This document shows, piece after piece, positions 55,140 to 63,860 of a stretch of 64,000 bases of DNA (the first letter of the stretch is position 1; every line of letters begins with the position of its first letter). The translations under genes and the position numbers were made by a program. Source of the stretch: an uncultured Pseudomonadota bacterium (lineage in GTDB: Bacteria; Myxococcota_A; UBA796; SXON01). The stretch is from assembly GCA_903875225.1 (NCBI GenBank), contig CAIQVJ010000007.1, forward strand, positions 89,795 to 153,794, given 5' to 3'. Under the pieces are notes generated by a model that saw nothing but the letters and a program-made list of their open reading frames with translations, made no database searches and was not told the origin of the DNA.

Positions 55140-55835
55140 TCAGTGGGCAGCGCTGAGCTCGGTCGTGTCGGACTTCACGGTGCCCACCCCCGCAGCGATC
55201 CAGGCGTGGGAAGGATCACCCGAGGAGGGCGTGTAGGTGATGGCGAGTGTGTCGTACGTTCCCGCGGGCACCGTGACGGACTCCGCGCCGGTGACCGCTG
55301 CCGTCTGGGAGATGCTGAACGTGGAGCTGCCGGCGTTGCTGTCGGTGGTCGTCCCGTCCGTGGACATGTCCCAGTTGCTGCCGACAGCGACATCTGCGGG
55401 CAGGACGAGCATCGGCGGCCCGTAGGTCGTCTCGGTCGTGCCGCCGAAGGACGTGCCGCTCGCCACCACGGAGTAGTCCGTGGTGGAGGAGAGGTCGAAG
55501 ATCCCATCGGCCTGGCAACGCATGTTCTGGATGGTCGTGCTGCTGCTGGTGTACTGGGCGCTGGCGATGTCGGTGATGCTCGTGAACACGGCGTCGCCCG
55601 ATGCCGAATCGAGGCTGGTGAACGTCACGACCGAGGTGCCGGTCATCTGGGATGCCGCGGTGAACGAGTAGGTGAGCACCGAGCCGACGCCGCTCATGTA
55701 GGCTCCGCACGCGCCAAGGTGGCTGTCCGTGTCGTTCGTGGAGTCGTGGGCGTCCGGGCCGCCCGTGTCGTCCCCCTTGCCGGTGCAGGCGGCGAGCGGG
55801 AGGGCGGCGAGGAGGGACAACAGGGAGATGCGCAT
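55140..55835 (-). CDS. Hypothetical lipoprotein
   Basis: 'MRISLLSLLAALPLAACTGKGDDTGG'; 'VTVPAGTYDTLAITYTPSSG...AAGVGTVKSD'. Confidence 0.7.
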   Translation of the reverse strand: MRISLLSLLAALPLAACTGKGDDTGGPDAHDSTNDTDSHLGACGAYMSGVGSVLTYSFTAASQMTGTSVVTFTSLDSASGDAVFTSITDIASAQYTSSSTTIQNMRCQADGIFDLSSTTDYSVVASGTSFGGTTETTYGPPMLVLPADVAVGSNWDMSTDGTTTDSNAGSSTFSISQTAAVTGAESVTVPAGTYDTLAITYTPSSGDPSHAWIAAGVGTVKSDTTELSAAH

Positions 55836-56010
55836 GGAGAAGCTCCGAAAGGGTGGGGGGCGGTAACCCGGGCTACGCTCTCGGGGCAAACGGCCCTCCG
55901 ACGTCGGAGAACGGCCTCGACACGGGGCGAGCGAAGCCGCACAACCCCGCGTCAGCCCCCCTTCCGAACCCGGCCTCGTGTATACTGCTGAACGAGGCTC
56001 ACCGATACGC

Positions 56011-56703
56011 ATGTACTCCCGCCGTCAACGCCAGGGCGTCACGCTCGTCGAGATCGCCATCGTGATCGCCATCATCGGGATCATGTCGGCGCTCGCCTCG
56101 CAGGCGATGGGGGGGATGGCCCCAAGCTGGCGCACCAAGCGCGCGGCGCAGGAGTTCCTCGCGAACGCGCAGAAGGCCCGGAATCTCGCGATCGCTGAGG
56201 GCGTGGACTACCGCATCCGCGTGGATGCCTGGGACACCAGCCCGGACACCGGGGATGCGAGCATCGGCTCCTACTACATCGAGCGCGGGAACTCGGCGAT
56301 GGCGACCACCTGGGACATCCTCCCCATGGATGTCGGCGGGGTCGTGGACGACCACGAGGGCCGCATCGACTTCAGCCGCGGGGGAGCGACCCCGCTCGTC
56401 TGGGTGAGCCTGGACCAGCCGACGTCTGCGACGATCACGTTCGATCCCCGTGGCTTCTTGCGAAACTCGTCGACGGAGTTCGACAGCGCGGGCATGATCA
56501 ACTTCGTGTTCTTCAACAAGCGCGCGCTGGTGGCGGACGGCCAGGACGAGTGGTGGGAAGTGTCCCTGAGCCGGTCGGGCTTCGCGCGGCTGGCAGGCAC
56601 CTTCACAACACCGATCGGCGCAGCCTCGGGCACGTCGACCACGACGAACTCCAGCACCTCGAGCGGGTCGGGCTACACAGGCGCGGCGACGCCACCGATC
56701 TAG
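56011..56703 (+). CDS. Type IV prepilin/GspH-like pseudopilin
   Basis: N-terminal 'RQGVTLVEIAIVIAIIGIMSALA' prepilin cleavage/methylation motif. Confidence 0.85.
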   Translation: MYSRRQRQGVTLVEIAIVIAIIGIMSALASQAMGGMAPSWRTKRAAQEFLANAQKARNLAIAEGVDYRIRVDAWDTSPDTGDASIGSYYIERGNSAMATTWDILPMDVGGVVDDHEGRIDFSRGGATPLVWVSLDQPTSATITFDPRGFLRNSSTEFDSAGMINFVFFNKRALVADGQDEWWEVSLSRSGFARLAGTFTTPIGAASGTSTTTNSSTSSGSGYTGAATPPI

Positions 56704-56734
56704 GTGACGCCACCGATCCAGTCGGGCGCTCGGC

Positions 56735-57487
56735 TCAGAGCACGAGCCCGCCATCGACCTCGACGACGCGGCCCGTGAAGTAGCCGCACTCGATCACGAA
56801 CCGGATCGCGAGCCAGATCTCGGTCGGTTCACCCAGCCGACGCAGCGGGATCCCGGCCGCCACCTTTGCCAGGGCCTCGGGCTTCATGCCCTCGGTCATG
56901 GGCGTCCGGATGAACCCCGGCGCGATGGCCCCGACCCGCACGCCGTAGCGCGCGAGCTCCTTGGCCCACACCACCGTGTCGGCGACGAGGCCGGCCTTCG
57001 CGGCGGAGTAGTTCAACTGCCCGGCGTTGCCGGCCCGGCTGATGCTGGAGAGGTTCACGACGACAGACTCCGGGTTTTTGGCCCGGAAGGCGCCGGCGGC
57101 GAACGCGCGCGTGCACAGGAACGGGCCGGTGAGGTTCACGTCGATCACCTGCTGCCAGCGATTCACGTCCATCATCACCGGCTCGCCCGTCTCGGGGTGC
57201 GCCTTCATGAACAGGCCGTCGCGGGTGATGCCGGCATTGTTGATCAGTACATTCGGTACGCCGATCGCGGCAGACGCCTCGTCGTAGAAGCGCTGAACGC
57301 TGGCCTCCTGGCTGACGTCGCAGGCAAAGCCGGGGGCGTGCAGGGCGTCGGCGGTGGCCGCCACCGCCTCGCCGTCGACGTCGCAGAAAGCGACAGCGCC
57401 CCCTCCTGCCTGGATCTGCTCGACAAAACAGCGGCCCATGCCGCGGGCGCCGCCGGTGACGAGGGCGCGGACTCCTGAAAATTCCAT
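56735..57487 (-). CDS. FabG/PhaB-like short-chain dehydrogenase
   Basis: 'ALVTGGARGMGRCFVEQIQAGG', 'INNAGITRDGLFMK', 'NYSAAKAGLV', 'GFIRTPMTEGM'. Confidence 0.85.
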   Translation of the reverse strand: MEFSGVRALVTGGARGMGRCFVEQIQAGGGAVAFCDVDGEAVAATADALHAPGFACDVSQEASVQRFYDEASAAIGVPNVLINNAGITRDGLFMKAHPETGEPVMMDVNRWQQVIDVNLTGPFLCTRAFAAGAFRAKNPESVVVNLSSISRAGNAGQLNYSAAKAGLVADTVVWAKELARYGVRVGAIAPGFIRTPMTEGMKPEALAKVAAGIPLRRLGEPTEIWLAIRFVIECGYFTGRVVEVDGGLVL

Positions 57488-57535
57488 GGGATCTCCTGAC
57501 GGTGAACAGCACGACCCTGAACGGGCCGGGTCACC

Positions 57536-57573
57536 ATGCTGTAATGCAGCACGGCATATGCTGCAATGCGGCG
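57536..57573. promoter_or_regulatory. Tandem near-palindromic 16-mers upstream of the SDR gene, candidate operator
   Basis: ATGCTGTAATGCAGCA (57536-57551) and ATGCTGCAATGCGGCG (57558-57573), 22 bp apart. Confidence 0.45.
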
Positions 57574-57608
57574 CGTCCAGATCGCGGAACGCACCAGACG
57601 CTCCGGGA

Positions 57609-58514
57609 TCACCGGTCGTCCCACCCGAAGGTCATCACGTCACAGAGCGACGTCCCGCCGAGAACCGCGAGGCACAGCCGATCCACGCCCATCGCCATCC
57701 CCGCGCCCTCCGGCAGCTGCGCGACCGCAGCAAGAAACCGCTCATCCTGCTGCACCACCGCCATGCCAGCGGCCCTCCTGGCCTCGTTCTCCGCCGCGCT
57801 CCGCGCCCGTTGCCAGTCCTCGGCCCTCACGAAGGGGAACCCGTCGCAGATCTCGAGACCCTTCCAGAAGAGCTCGCTGCGTTGCGTCACGCTCGGGTCC
57901 GAAGGGTCGAGCCCCGCCGAGGCCGTCATGCCGGCCGGCCAGCCGACCACCCAGGTCGGAGCCTCAGGATCGAGCCGCTGCACCGCCGTGTCGATGATCC
58001 AGGACAGGTGAGCGTCGTCGTCGCCGGCGAGCGGGCCGGGGATCCGCACGAGCTCCGACCAGTCGCGCACAGGAACGCCGAAGCCGCGCTGGATGAGGTC
58101 CCGGACCGTCACCCGGGCCCAGCGCTCCTGCCCCAGCGCCCGCCCCGCCACACGCCGCACCATCGACTCACACTCGCCCTCCACCTCCCCCATCGTCGCG
58201 CCCGCCCGCCCCCACTCGAGCATCGTGAACTCGGGGTTGTGGATCCGCCCCTGGTCCCCCTCCCGGAAGTTCGGGCCCAGCGTGTAGGCAGCGGAGATCC
58301 CCTCTGCAAACAACCGCTTGAGCTGGTACTCGGTGGAGGAGACGAGGTAGCCGCCCTCACGCACCTCGAACGACCGGATGCCGAGATCCGGGCATGTGCC
58401 CGGCACGAGCAACGGAGTCTGAACCTCGATGAACCCGCGAGAGTCCAGCTCGTCGCGGAGCGCCCGGATCACCATCGCGCGGGCTCTCAGCATCGGCTCG
58501 CGAGTGACAGGCAT
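57609..58514 (-). CDS. epmA: EF-P lysine lysyltransferase (EpmA/GenX/PoxA-like class II LysRS paralogue)
   Basis: 'FIEVQTPLLVPGTCPDLGI', 'YLVSSTEYQLKRL', 'LGPNFREGDQGRIHNPEFTMLEW', 'GMAMGVDRLCLAVLG'; no anticodon-binding domain. Confidence 0.85.
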   Translation of the reverse strand: MPVTREPMLRARAMVIRALRDELDSRGFIEVQTPLLVPGTCPDLGIRSFEVREGGYLVSSTEYQLKRLFAEGISAAYTLGPNFREGDQGRIHNPEFTMLEWGRAGATMGEVEGECESMVRRVAGRALGQERWARVTVRDLIQRGFGVPVRDWSELVRIPGPLAGDDDAHLSWIIDTAVQRLDPEAPTWVVGWPAGMTASAGLDPSDPSVTQRSELFWKGLEICDGFPFVRAEDWQRARSAAENEARRAAGMAVVQQDERFLAAVAQLPEGAGMAMGVDRLCLAVLGGTSLCDVMTFGWDDR

Positions 58515-58566
58515 GACGAACCTATGGTAACGTGGGGAGTGCGCCCGCAAAGGCGATGGAGTTCTG

Positions 58567-61362
58567 ATGACGCGTCTCTCTCTGCTGTTGGTCCTTCCGC
58601 TCGGCGCGACCGCCTGTTCCAACCTGAAGGACCATGGCTGGTTGGGGACGAACGGGCAGATCGACACAGCCGACGCGGACGCCGACACCGATGCGGACGG
58701 TGACACGGACACCGACGCGGACGCCGACACCGACACCGCGCCCGACACCGATACCGACACCGATGCGGACACCGACACGGACGCCGACGGAGACACGGAC
58801 ACCGACACCGACGCCGATCCCCTGACCTTCGACGGTCCGGGCGACGTCGTGACCTACGAGACCGACACCGGCGGGTTCGCCGACGTGCCGCTCGGCGACG
58901 TGTCGGGCGAGTCCAACCAGGATGAGGAGTTCTACCTGGTGGTGGTGAACACCAACGTCGACGACGGGGGGTACCGCCTGCGGTACGAAGAGGACGCCAC
59001 GAGCGGTCCGCCCGCGCCTCCGGTGGCCGCTCCTCCGCGAGTGAGCGCGAGAGCGACGCCGCGGCGCGCGATCCGCCACGACTTCGCCCCGCCCCCGCCC
59101 TCCGAGGTCCTGACCGCAGCCGACATCGGTCGGACCGAGCACGAATTCCTCGTCCGCAGCGACCTCAATGACACCGGCAAGATCGCCACGGTGAGCGCCA
59201 AGCTGTGGGCGCTCGGCACCTACGTGGAGATCTGGGTGGACACCGACGTGCAGGTGGACTGGGACTACACGTGCGACGGCACCATCGACGAGCCCGCGCG
59301 CTACGACGCCTACGGGTTCAAGAACTGCGACCTCTCGGACGTCGCCGAGATCATCGACACGAACATCGTGCCGAACCTCGAGGGACTGTACGGCGACGTC
59401 TCCGACGTGAACGGCGACAGCCGGGTGAGCGTGCTCATCACGCCGCAATTGAACGCGATCACGCTCACCTCCACGGACGACACGAACTGGACCTCGGTCC
59501 TGCCTTCGTATGCCTCCCCCGAGACGGACCTCGAGCCCTTCGACCGGGTCTCGAACCCGAGCAGCAACGATCAGGAGATCATCTACGTCTACGCCCCGGA
59601 CCCGTACGGCTACTTCAACACGAGCACCGGGCCGAACGGCCCGAGCGTGGCGTCGTACACCGGGTACCAGCTTGCGGGCGAGTTCGCCCGGTCGTTCACC
59701 AAGCTCATCTCCTACAACCAGCATGTCGTCGTCCCCACGGCGGCGGACGGCCTGGCGCACATCCCGGAAGACGAATGGGTGGTGAACGTGCTCGGAACGG
59801 TCGGCGGGGACCTGTGCGGGTTCGGCGCCGCCTACTACGACGACGTCTGGCGCTACCTGGACGCCCCTCACCTCGCCCCGCTCGCGGCCGCGCCCTCGTT
59901 GGGCAGCCTCGAGACCTTGACCTACGGCGCGCAGTACCTCTTCGGGCGCTGGCTCTATGACCGCGCGGAGCTCGACACGACCGGCATGGGGGCGACCACC
60001 CTCGCCGCGATCATGCAGTCCTCCGACACGGAGGGCGTGGACTCCATCGAGGCCGGAACGGGCGAGACCATCGCCGACCTCACGGTGGCCTGGCAGGTCG
60101 GGATGCTCACCACGGGCGTAACGGACAGCACCGGCGCCCCCCTCGTGAGCCCCGCCGACTACGCCCCGATCGCCGACGCGACCACGATCTACGCGCCCCC
60201 TTCGAGCCCCGGCGCCTTCTACGGCGCCAACGGGTACCAGTCGGGCGTGAACCTCAACGGCGAGAACCACCTCTTCCAGGGCGGCACCACCACCTCCCCG
60301 ACCGAGATCACGGACGACCTCGTCACGACGTCCGACCAGTTCAAATTCCTCTACACCCCTGGATTCGAATTCCAGGGCTTCGCCCAGGGGGGCTTCGGCG
60401 TGAGCGTCGTGCGCCTCACCGGCATCACCTACGACCGCGCGGTGATGCGGTTGCAGGCGTCGGGCGAAGGGATGATCGGCGCCGTCATCCGCTGGAACGA
60501 TCCGGTCGACGTGAACTACTCCGTCGAGAACATCTTCTCCAACTTCGACGTGAACGCCCTCGATCTTCCCGCGCTGCCGACCGACGGATCGATCATCACC
60601 GGCGAGGGCAAGATCGACGCGCCCGTGTCGACCTCCGTCGTCGCCTCAGACGGCTCGACGGGCAGCGCTGACGTCGCGGACACCGATCGGTGGCTGCTCG
60701 ACCTGACAGACCGCCGCGCGTCGGATGTCGTTCCCGTGACCGTGTGGCTCAAGCGCCACTTCTCCGACACCGCGGGCAGCGTCGGCCCTGCAGACCCCTG
60801 GGTCGCGATCGTACCGGACGGCTTTCTCCCGGAGCCCTCCTACTCGGGCACCCACACGAACTACACCTGCACGGGCTCGCCCTCCTTCGCCTATCCGTCG
60901 TCGCTCCTGAGCTACCTGTACTCCCAGCAGATGCTGTCGTCGGCGATGTACTCGGACTCCGACTTCCAGCCGTGCGGCACGCCCCCGACCGACACCGAGA
61001 GCGCACCCACCTGCGACATCGACTGGGACCTGGACGGGATCGCCGACGAGAACGAGGCCATGCCCTCCAACCTCCTCGAGCAGATCGAGGTCGCAGACTG
61101 CACCGCGCAGGGCGCGACGAACGACACCTACGTCCAGAGCTACTCGCTCTCCTGGATGGACGCAGACGAGCAGGATGAGGACGACCGCCCGACCCACGAC
61201 TTCGCCAACAACGCCGGCGGGCGGGTGGTGGACGACGCTGGACAGCAGGAGGAAGGCTACGTCCACGCCGATCTGCCCGGCGGGAGGACGTACCTGCTCG
61301 TGGTCGGCGGCAACAGCGATGTCGGCACCTACGAGATCAACGTCCGGCAGACGCTGCACTAG
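58567..61362 (+). CDS. Large secreted lipoprotein with acidic DTD repeat tether and M30 (hyicolysin)-like domain, apparently catalytically inactive
   Basis: Lipobox 'LGATAC'; DADTDADGDTDTD repeats; 'LEGLYGDVSDVNGDSRVSVLITPQLN'; 'QLAGEFARSFTKLISYNQ...EDEWVVNVLGTVGGDLCGFG'; C-terminal PPC-like 'YVHADLPGGRTYLLVVGGNSDVGTYEINV'. Confidence 0.7.
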   Translation: MTRLSLLLVLPLGATACSNLKDHGWLGTNGQIDTADADADTDADGDTDTDADADTDTAPDTDTDTDADTDTDADGDTDTDTDADPLTFDGPGDVVTYETDTGGFADVPLGDVSGESNQDEEFYLVVVNTNVDDGGYRLRYEEDATSGPPAPPVAAPPRVSARATPRRAIRHDFAPPPPSEVLTAADIGRTEHEFLVRSDLNDTGKIATVSAKLWALGTYVEIWVDTDVQVDWDYTCDGTIDEPARYDAYGFKNCDLSDVAEIIDTNIVPNLEGLYGDVSDVNGDSRVSVLITPQLNAITLTSTDDTNWTSVLPSYASPETDLEPFDRVSNPSSNDQEIIYVYAPDPYGYFNTSTGPNGPSVASYTGYQLAGEFARSFTKLISYNQHVVVPTAADGLAHIPEDEWVVNVLGTVGGDLCGFGAAYYDDVWRYLDAPHLAPLAAAPSLGSLETLTYGAQYLFGRWLYDRAELDTTGMGATTLAAIMQSSDTEGVDSIEAGTGETIADLTVAWQVGMLTTGVTDSTGAPLVSPADYAPIADATTIYAPPSSPGAFYGANGYQSGVNLNGENHLFQGGTTTSPTEITDDLVTTSDQFKFLYTPGFEFQGFAQGGFGVSVVRLTGITYDRAVMRLQASGEGMIGAVIRWNDPVDVNYSVENIFSNFDVNALDLPALPTDGSIITGEGKIDAPVSTSVVASDGSTGSADVADTDRWLLDLTDRRASDVVPVTVWLKRHFSDTAGSVGPADPWVAIVPDGFLPEPSYSGTHTNYTCTGSPSFAYPSSLLSYLYSQQMLSSAMYSDSDFQPCGTPPTDTESAPTCDIDWDLDGIADENEAMPSNLLEQIEVADCTAQGATNDTYVQSYSLSWMDADEQDEDDRPTHDFANNAGGRVVDDAGQQEEGYVHADLPGGRTYLLVVGGNSDVGTYEINVRQTLH
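58661..58822 (+). repeat. Hexanucleotide-based in-gene repeat encoding Asp-Thr/Asp-Ala tether
   Basis: GACACC/GACGCG-type alternation read directly. Confidence 0.85.
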
Positions 61363-61371
61363 CCGCCGCGC

Positions 61372-62295
61372 ATGTCGGAAGATCGCTGGCGCCTGCCCTG
61401 GGGGCGCCGAACCGTGCCGGGCGAACCCCTCACGCCCCTGACGCCCGCGCAGGAGTGGCGCCGCGCGGGCCTGTGGTTCGCGGCGACCTTCGCCTGCGTG
61501 CTGGTGATGTACAAGCTCGTGTGGGACGACGGCCAGGGAACGGTGCTCGACCCGCTGTGGTTCGCGCTCTCCTTCCTCTCGATCCTCGCGGTGCACGAGG
61601 CCGGACACTACGTCGTGGCGCGGCTGCACGGCTTCGAGCTCTCGCCGCCGCTGTTCATCCCGTTCCCTGCGGGGTTCGGCACGCTGGGGGCGGTCATCCG
61701 GTTGCGCTCCCTCCCGCGGTCGCGTCAGGCGCTGCTGGAGATGGGCGCCGCCGGGCCGCTCGCAGGAGCGCTCGTCGCCTTCGTGATCGTGCTCGTCACG
61801 GTGCCGTGGATGCGCGCCGGGGGGCCCATCCCGCCGGCGTCCGAGATCCTGATCTTCAACGACCCGCCGATCCTCAAGCTCCTGGGGCTGCTGCGGATGG
61901 GGCACGTTCCGGGGCGCTACGACAACTACCACCCGGCCACGCTGGGCGCGTGGATGGGGTGCCTGCTCACCGCCAACAACCTCGTGCCCATCGGCCAGCT
62001 GGATGGCGGTCACGTGATGAACGCGATCCATCCCCGATCCGCCAGGGTGCGCACCTACGGGGTGCTCGGCCTGCTCGTGATCCTCGGCTCCTGGTGGCAT
62101 GGCTGGTGGATCTGGGGGGCCATCGCGGTGCTGGGCGGCGCGTGGCGGCCGCTTCCGGTGCCCGAGAGCCCCGCGCTCACCGCGCGCGCGTGGGCCGTGG
62201 TCGCCCTGGTGGCCGTCGTGTTCGCGCTCACGTTCATGCCGATCCCGATGGAGACCGAGACCACCCCGGCGGCGACCTCCGCAGCCGCGCGATAG
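61372..62295 (+). CDS. Site-2 protease family (M50) membrane metalloprotease
   Basis: 'LSILAVHEAGHYVVARLHG' and 'LVPIGQLDGGHVMNAI'. Confidence 0.88.
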   Translation: MSEDRWRLPWGRRTVPGEPLTPLTPAQEWRRAGLWFAATFACVLVMYKLVWDDGQGTVLDPLWFALSFLSILAVHEAGHYVVARLHGFELSPPLFIPFPAGFGTLGAVIRLRSLPRSRQALLEMGAAGPLAGALVAFVIVLVTVPWMRAGGPIPPASEILIFNDPPILKLLGLLRMGHVPGRYDNYHPATLGAWMGCLLTANNLVPIGQLDGGHVMNAIHPRSARVRTYGVLGLLVILGSWWHGWWIWGAIAVLGGAWRPLPVPESPALTARAWAVVALVAVVFALTFMPIPMETETTPAATSAAAR

Positions 62296-62304
62296 ACCCC
62301 CGCC

Positions 62305-63306
62305 ATGGGCTTTTTCCTCGCTTGTGTGCTCCACCTCGGGATCGTGCAGGCGCACGCCGAGACCTTCTACGTCGAGGCGGGGAGCTTCGGCTCGCGCGAC
62401 GATGCCGCCGCCGCCGCGGCGTTGGCCCGCAAGGCCGGGATCGACGTCCGGGTCGTGAAGCGGTTCCAGCTCAACCACGGCTTCGAGTTCGTGCTGCTCC
62501 TCGACGGAGTGGAGGACGGCGCGGCCGCGCAAAAGGCAGCGGCGGACCTGGAGAAGGCCACATCCCAGCACGCTTCCGTGCACTCCAGCGGCGGCGCCCC
62601 GACGCCCGACGTTGCCCCCGAGCAGGCCAAGACCGCTGCGCAGTGGGTGTCGCGGGTCTCCGATGGCCTCGGCGGCCCCACCGGTGGCTCGGACGCCCTG
62701 GCCCGCGCGCCCGTGGTGCACTTCGTGTTCGACCGCACGCTGCGCATCGGGGAGAAGGAAGTGACGATGCAGCAGGACTATTGGCGCGACGGAACGAACC
62801 GCAGGCTCGACGTGAAGACCCTGGGGAACGGCACCGACAGCATCGCGGTGACAACCGCGGGCAGCGCGTGGGTGAAGACGGGCACCACGGTCACCCCGCG
62901 CGACATCGGCGTGCTCGTCGGGACGATCGACGCATTCTCTCCCGAGGCGATGCTCACCGTCGCGCTCGGCGCGACAGACCTCCTGCGGGCCCCGGAGGTA
63001 CAGCGATTCACGCTGCTCGAAGGCGGTGACAGCGGAATCCGGCTCGGAACCGGCGGGGACGAGAGCAACGTGGGCCTGGCCTGGATCGACGTGGACCCGA
63101 GCACCGGGTACCTCGCCGGCGTGCGCTTCGTGACCAGCGGCGGGCCCATCGAGTGGGACCTGCGCGCCTGGAAGGAAGTGGCCCCGGGCGTGGTCGTGCC
63201 GACAGACGTCCGCGTTCGTCGCGCAGATGGTCGCCACGAGATCCTGCGCGTCAAAACGTTGGAAGTGTCACAGAAAGCGCCGGACGGGCTGTTCGCGGCA
63301 CCGTGA
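62305..63306 (+). CDS. Secreted SPOR-like domain protein with beta-rich C-terminal domain
   Basis: 'FYVEAGSFGSRDDAAAAAALARKAGIDVRVVKRFQLNHGFEFVLLLDG' SPOR-like; C-terminal domain resembles LolA-like/outer-membrane lipoprotein-sorting folds (weak). Confidence 0.65.
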   Translation: MGFFLACVLHLGIVQAHAETFYVEAGSFGSRDDAAAAAALARKAGIDVRVVKRFQLNHGFEFVLLLDGVEDGAAAQKAAADLEKATSQHASVHSSGGAPTPDVAPEQAKTAAQWVSRVSDGLGGPTGGSDALARAPVVHFVFDRTLRIGEKEVTMQQDYWRDGTNRRLDVKTLGNGTDSIAVTTAGSAWVKTGTTVTPRDIGVLVGTIDAFSPEAMLTVALGATDLLRAPEVQRFTLLEGGDSGIRLGTGGDESNVGLAWIDVDPSTGYLAGVRFVTSGGPIEWDLRAWKEVAPGVVVPTDVRVRRADGRHEILRVKTLEVSQKAPDGLFAAP

Positions 63307-63321
63307 GTCCAGCCCGGACTC
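63305..63321 (+). terminator. Hairpin GAGTCC-N5-GGACTC just after the stop codon, possible terminator without T-run
   Basis: Perfect 6-bp inverted repeat at 63305-63310/63316-63321. Confidence 0.35.
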
Positions 63322-63332
63322 GTCCCGATGAC

Positions 63333-63360
63333 TTGACACCCCCGCCCCTCACGTTAAACC
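63333..63360 (+). promoter_or_regulatory. Promoter for tRNA-tuf operon: TTGACA-N16-TAAACC
   Basis: Perfect -35 at 63333-63338, -10-like TAAACC at 63355-63360, first tRNA at 63405. Confidence 0.55.
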
Positions 63361-63404
63361 GCTGCCGCCGGTGGAGTAACCCCAGGGCGTGTCCTCCGGC
63401 ACGC

Positions 63405-63477
63405 GCTGGTGTAGCTCAACTGGTAGAGCAGCTGTTTTGTAAGCAGCAGGTTGCGGGTTCAAGTCCCACCACTAGCT
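63405..63477 (+). tRNA. tRNA-Thr(TGT), CCA not encoded
   Basis: Acceptor GCTGGTG/CACTAGC, anticodon loop TTTGTAA. Confidence 0.93.
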
Positions 63478-63484
63478 CACCCCT

Positions 63485-63570
63485 GGGCAGATGCCCGAGC
63501 GGCCAATGGGAGCGGGCTGTAAACCCGCCGGCTTATGCCTACAGTGGTTCAAATCCACTTCTGCCCACCA
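63485..63570 (+). tRNA. tRNA-Tyr(GTA), class II with long variable arm, CCA encoded
   Basis: Acceptor GGGCAGA/TCTGCCC, anticodon loop CTGTAAA. Confidence 0.93.
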
Positions 63571-63631
63571 TCTTCGTTCTTTTCAGCACGAGTACCGGTC
63601 ACGCACCTTCCGCGAGGTGCGAGGCCAACGC

Positions 63632-63707
63632 GCGGGCGTAGCTCAGTTGGTAGAGCATCAGCCTTCCAAGCTGAGGGTCACGGGTCCGAATCCCGCCGCC
63701 CGCTCCA
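63632..63707 (+). tRNA. tRNA-Gly(TCC), CCA encoded
   Basis: Acceptor GCGGGCG/CGCCCGC, anticodon loop CTTCCAA. Confidence 0.93.
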
Positions 63708-63714
63708 CATTTCA

Positions 63715-63789
63715 GCCCTTCTAGCTCAGGGGTAGAGCACCCCCTTGGTAAGGGGGAGGCCTCGAGTTCAAATCTCGAGAAGGGCTCCA
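63715..63789 (+). tRNA. tRNA-Thr(GGT), CCA encoded
   Basis: Acceptor GCCCTTC/GAAGGGC, anticodon loop TTGGTAA. Confidence 0.93.
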
Positions 63790-63860
63790 TTTTCGCATGG
63801 TCGGTCCGCCGATCTTTCGTCTCACCTGAATTCGCCTTCACGAGGGCGCGGAGCAAGAGC

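Noticed and set aside
57609-58808. N-terminal SVSVSASVSVSVSG extension on the EpmA ORF
   Set aside because: It is the antisense of the DTD repeat of the neighbouring gene; true EpmA start is MPVTREPML at 58514.
60646-63237. 863-aa minus-strand ORF opposite the M30-like, M50 and SPOR genes
   Set aside because: Spans three well-supported plus-strand genes; composition typical of antisense ORFs.
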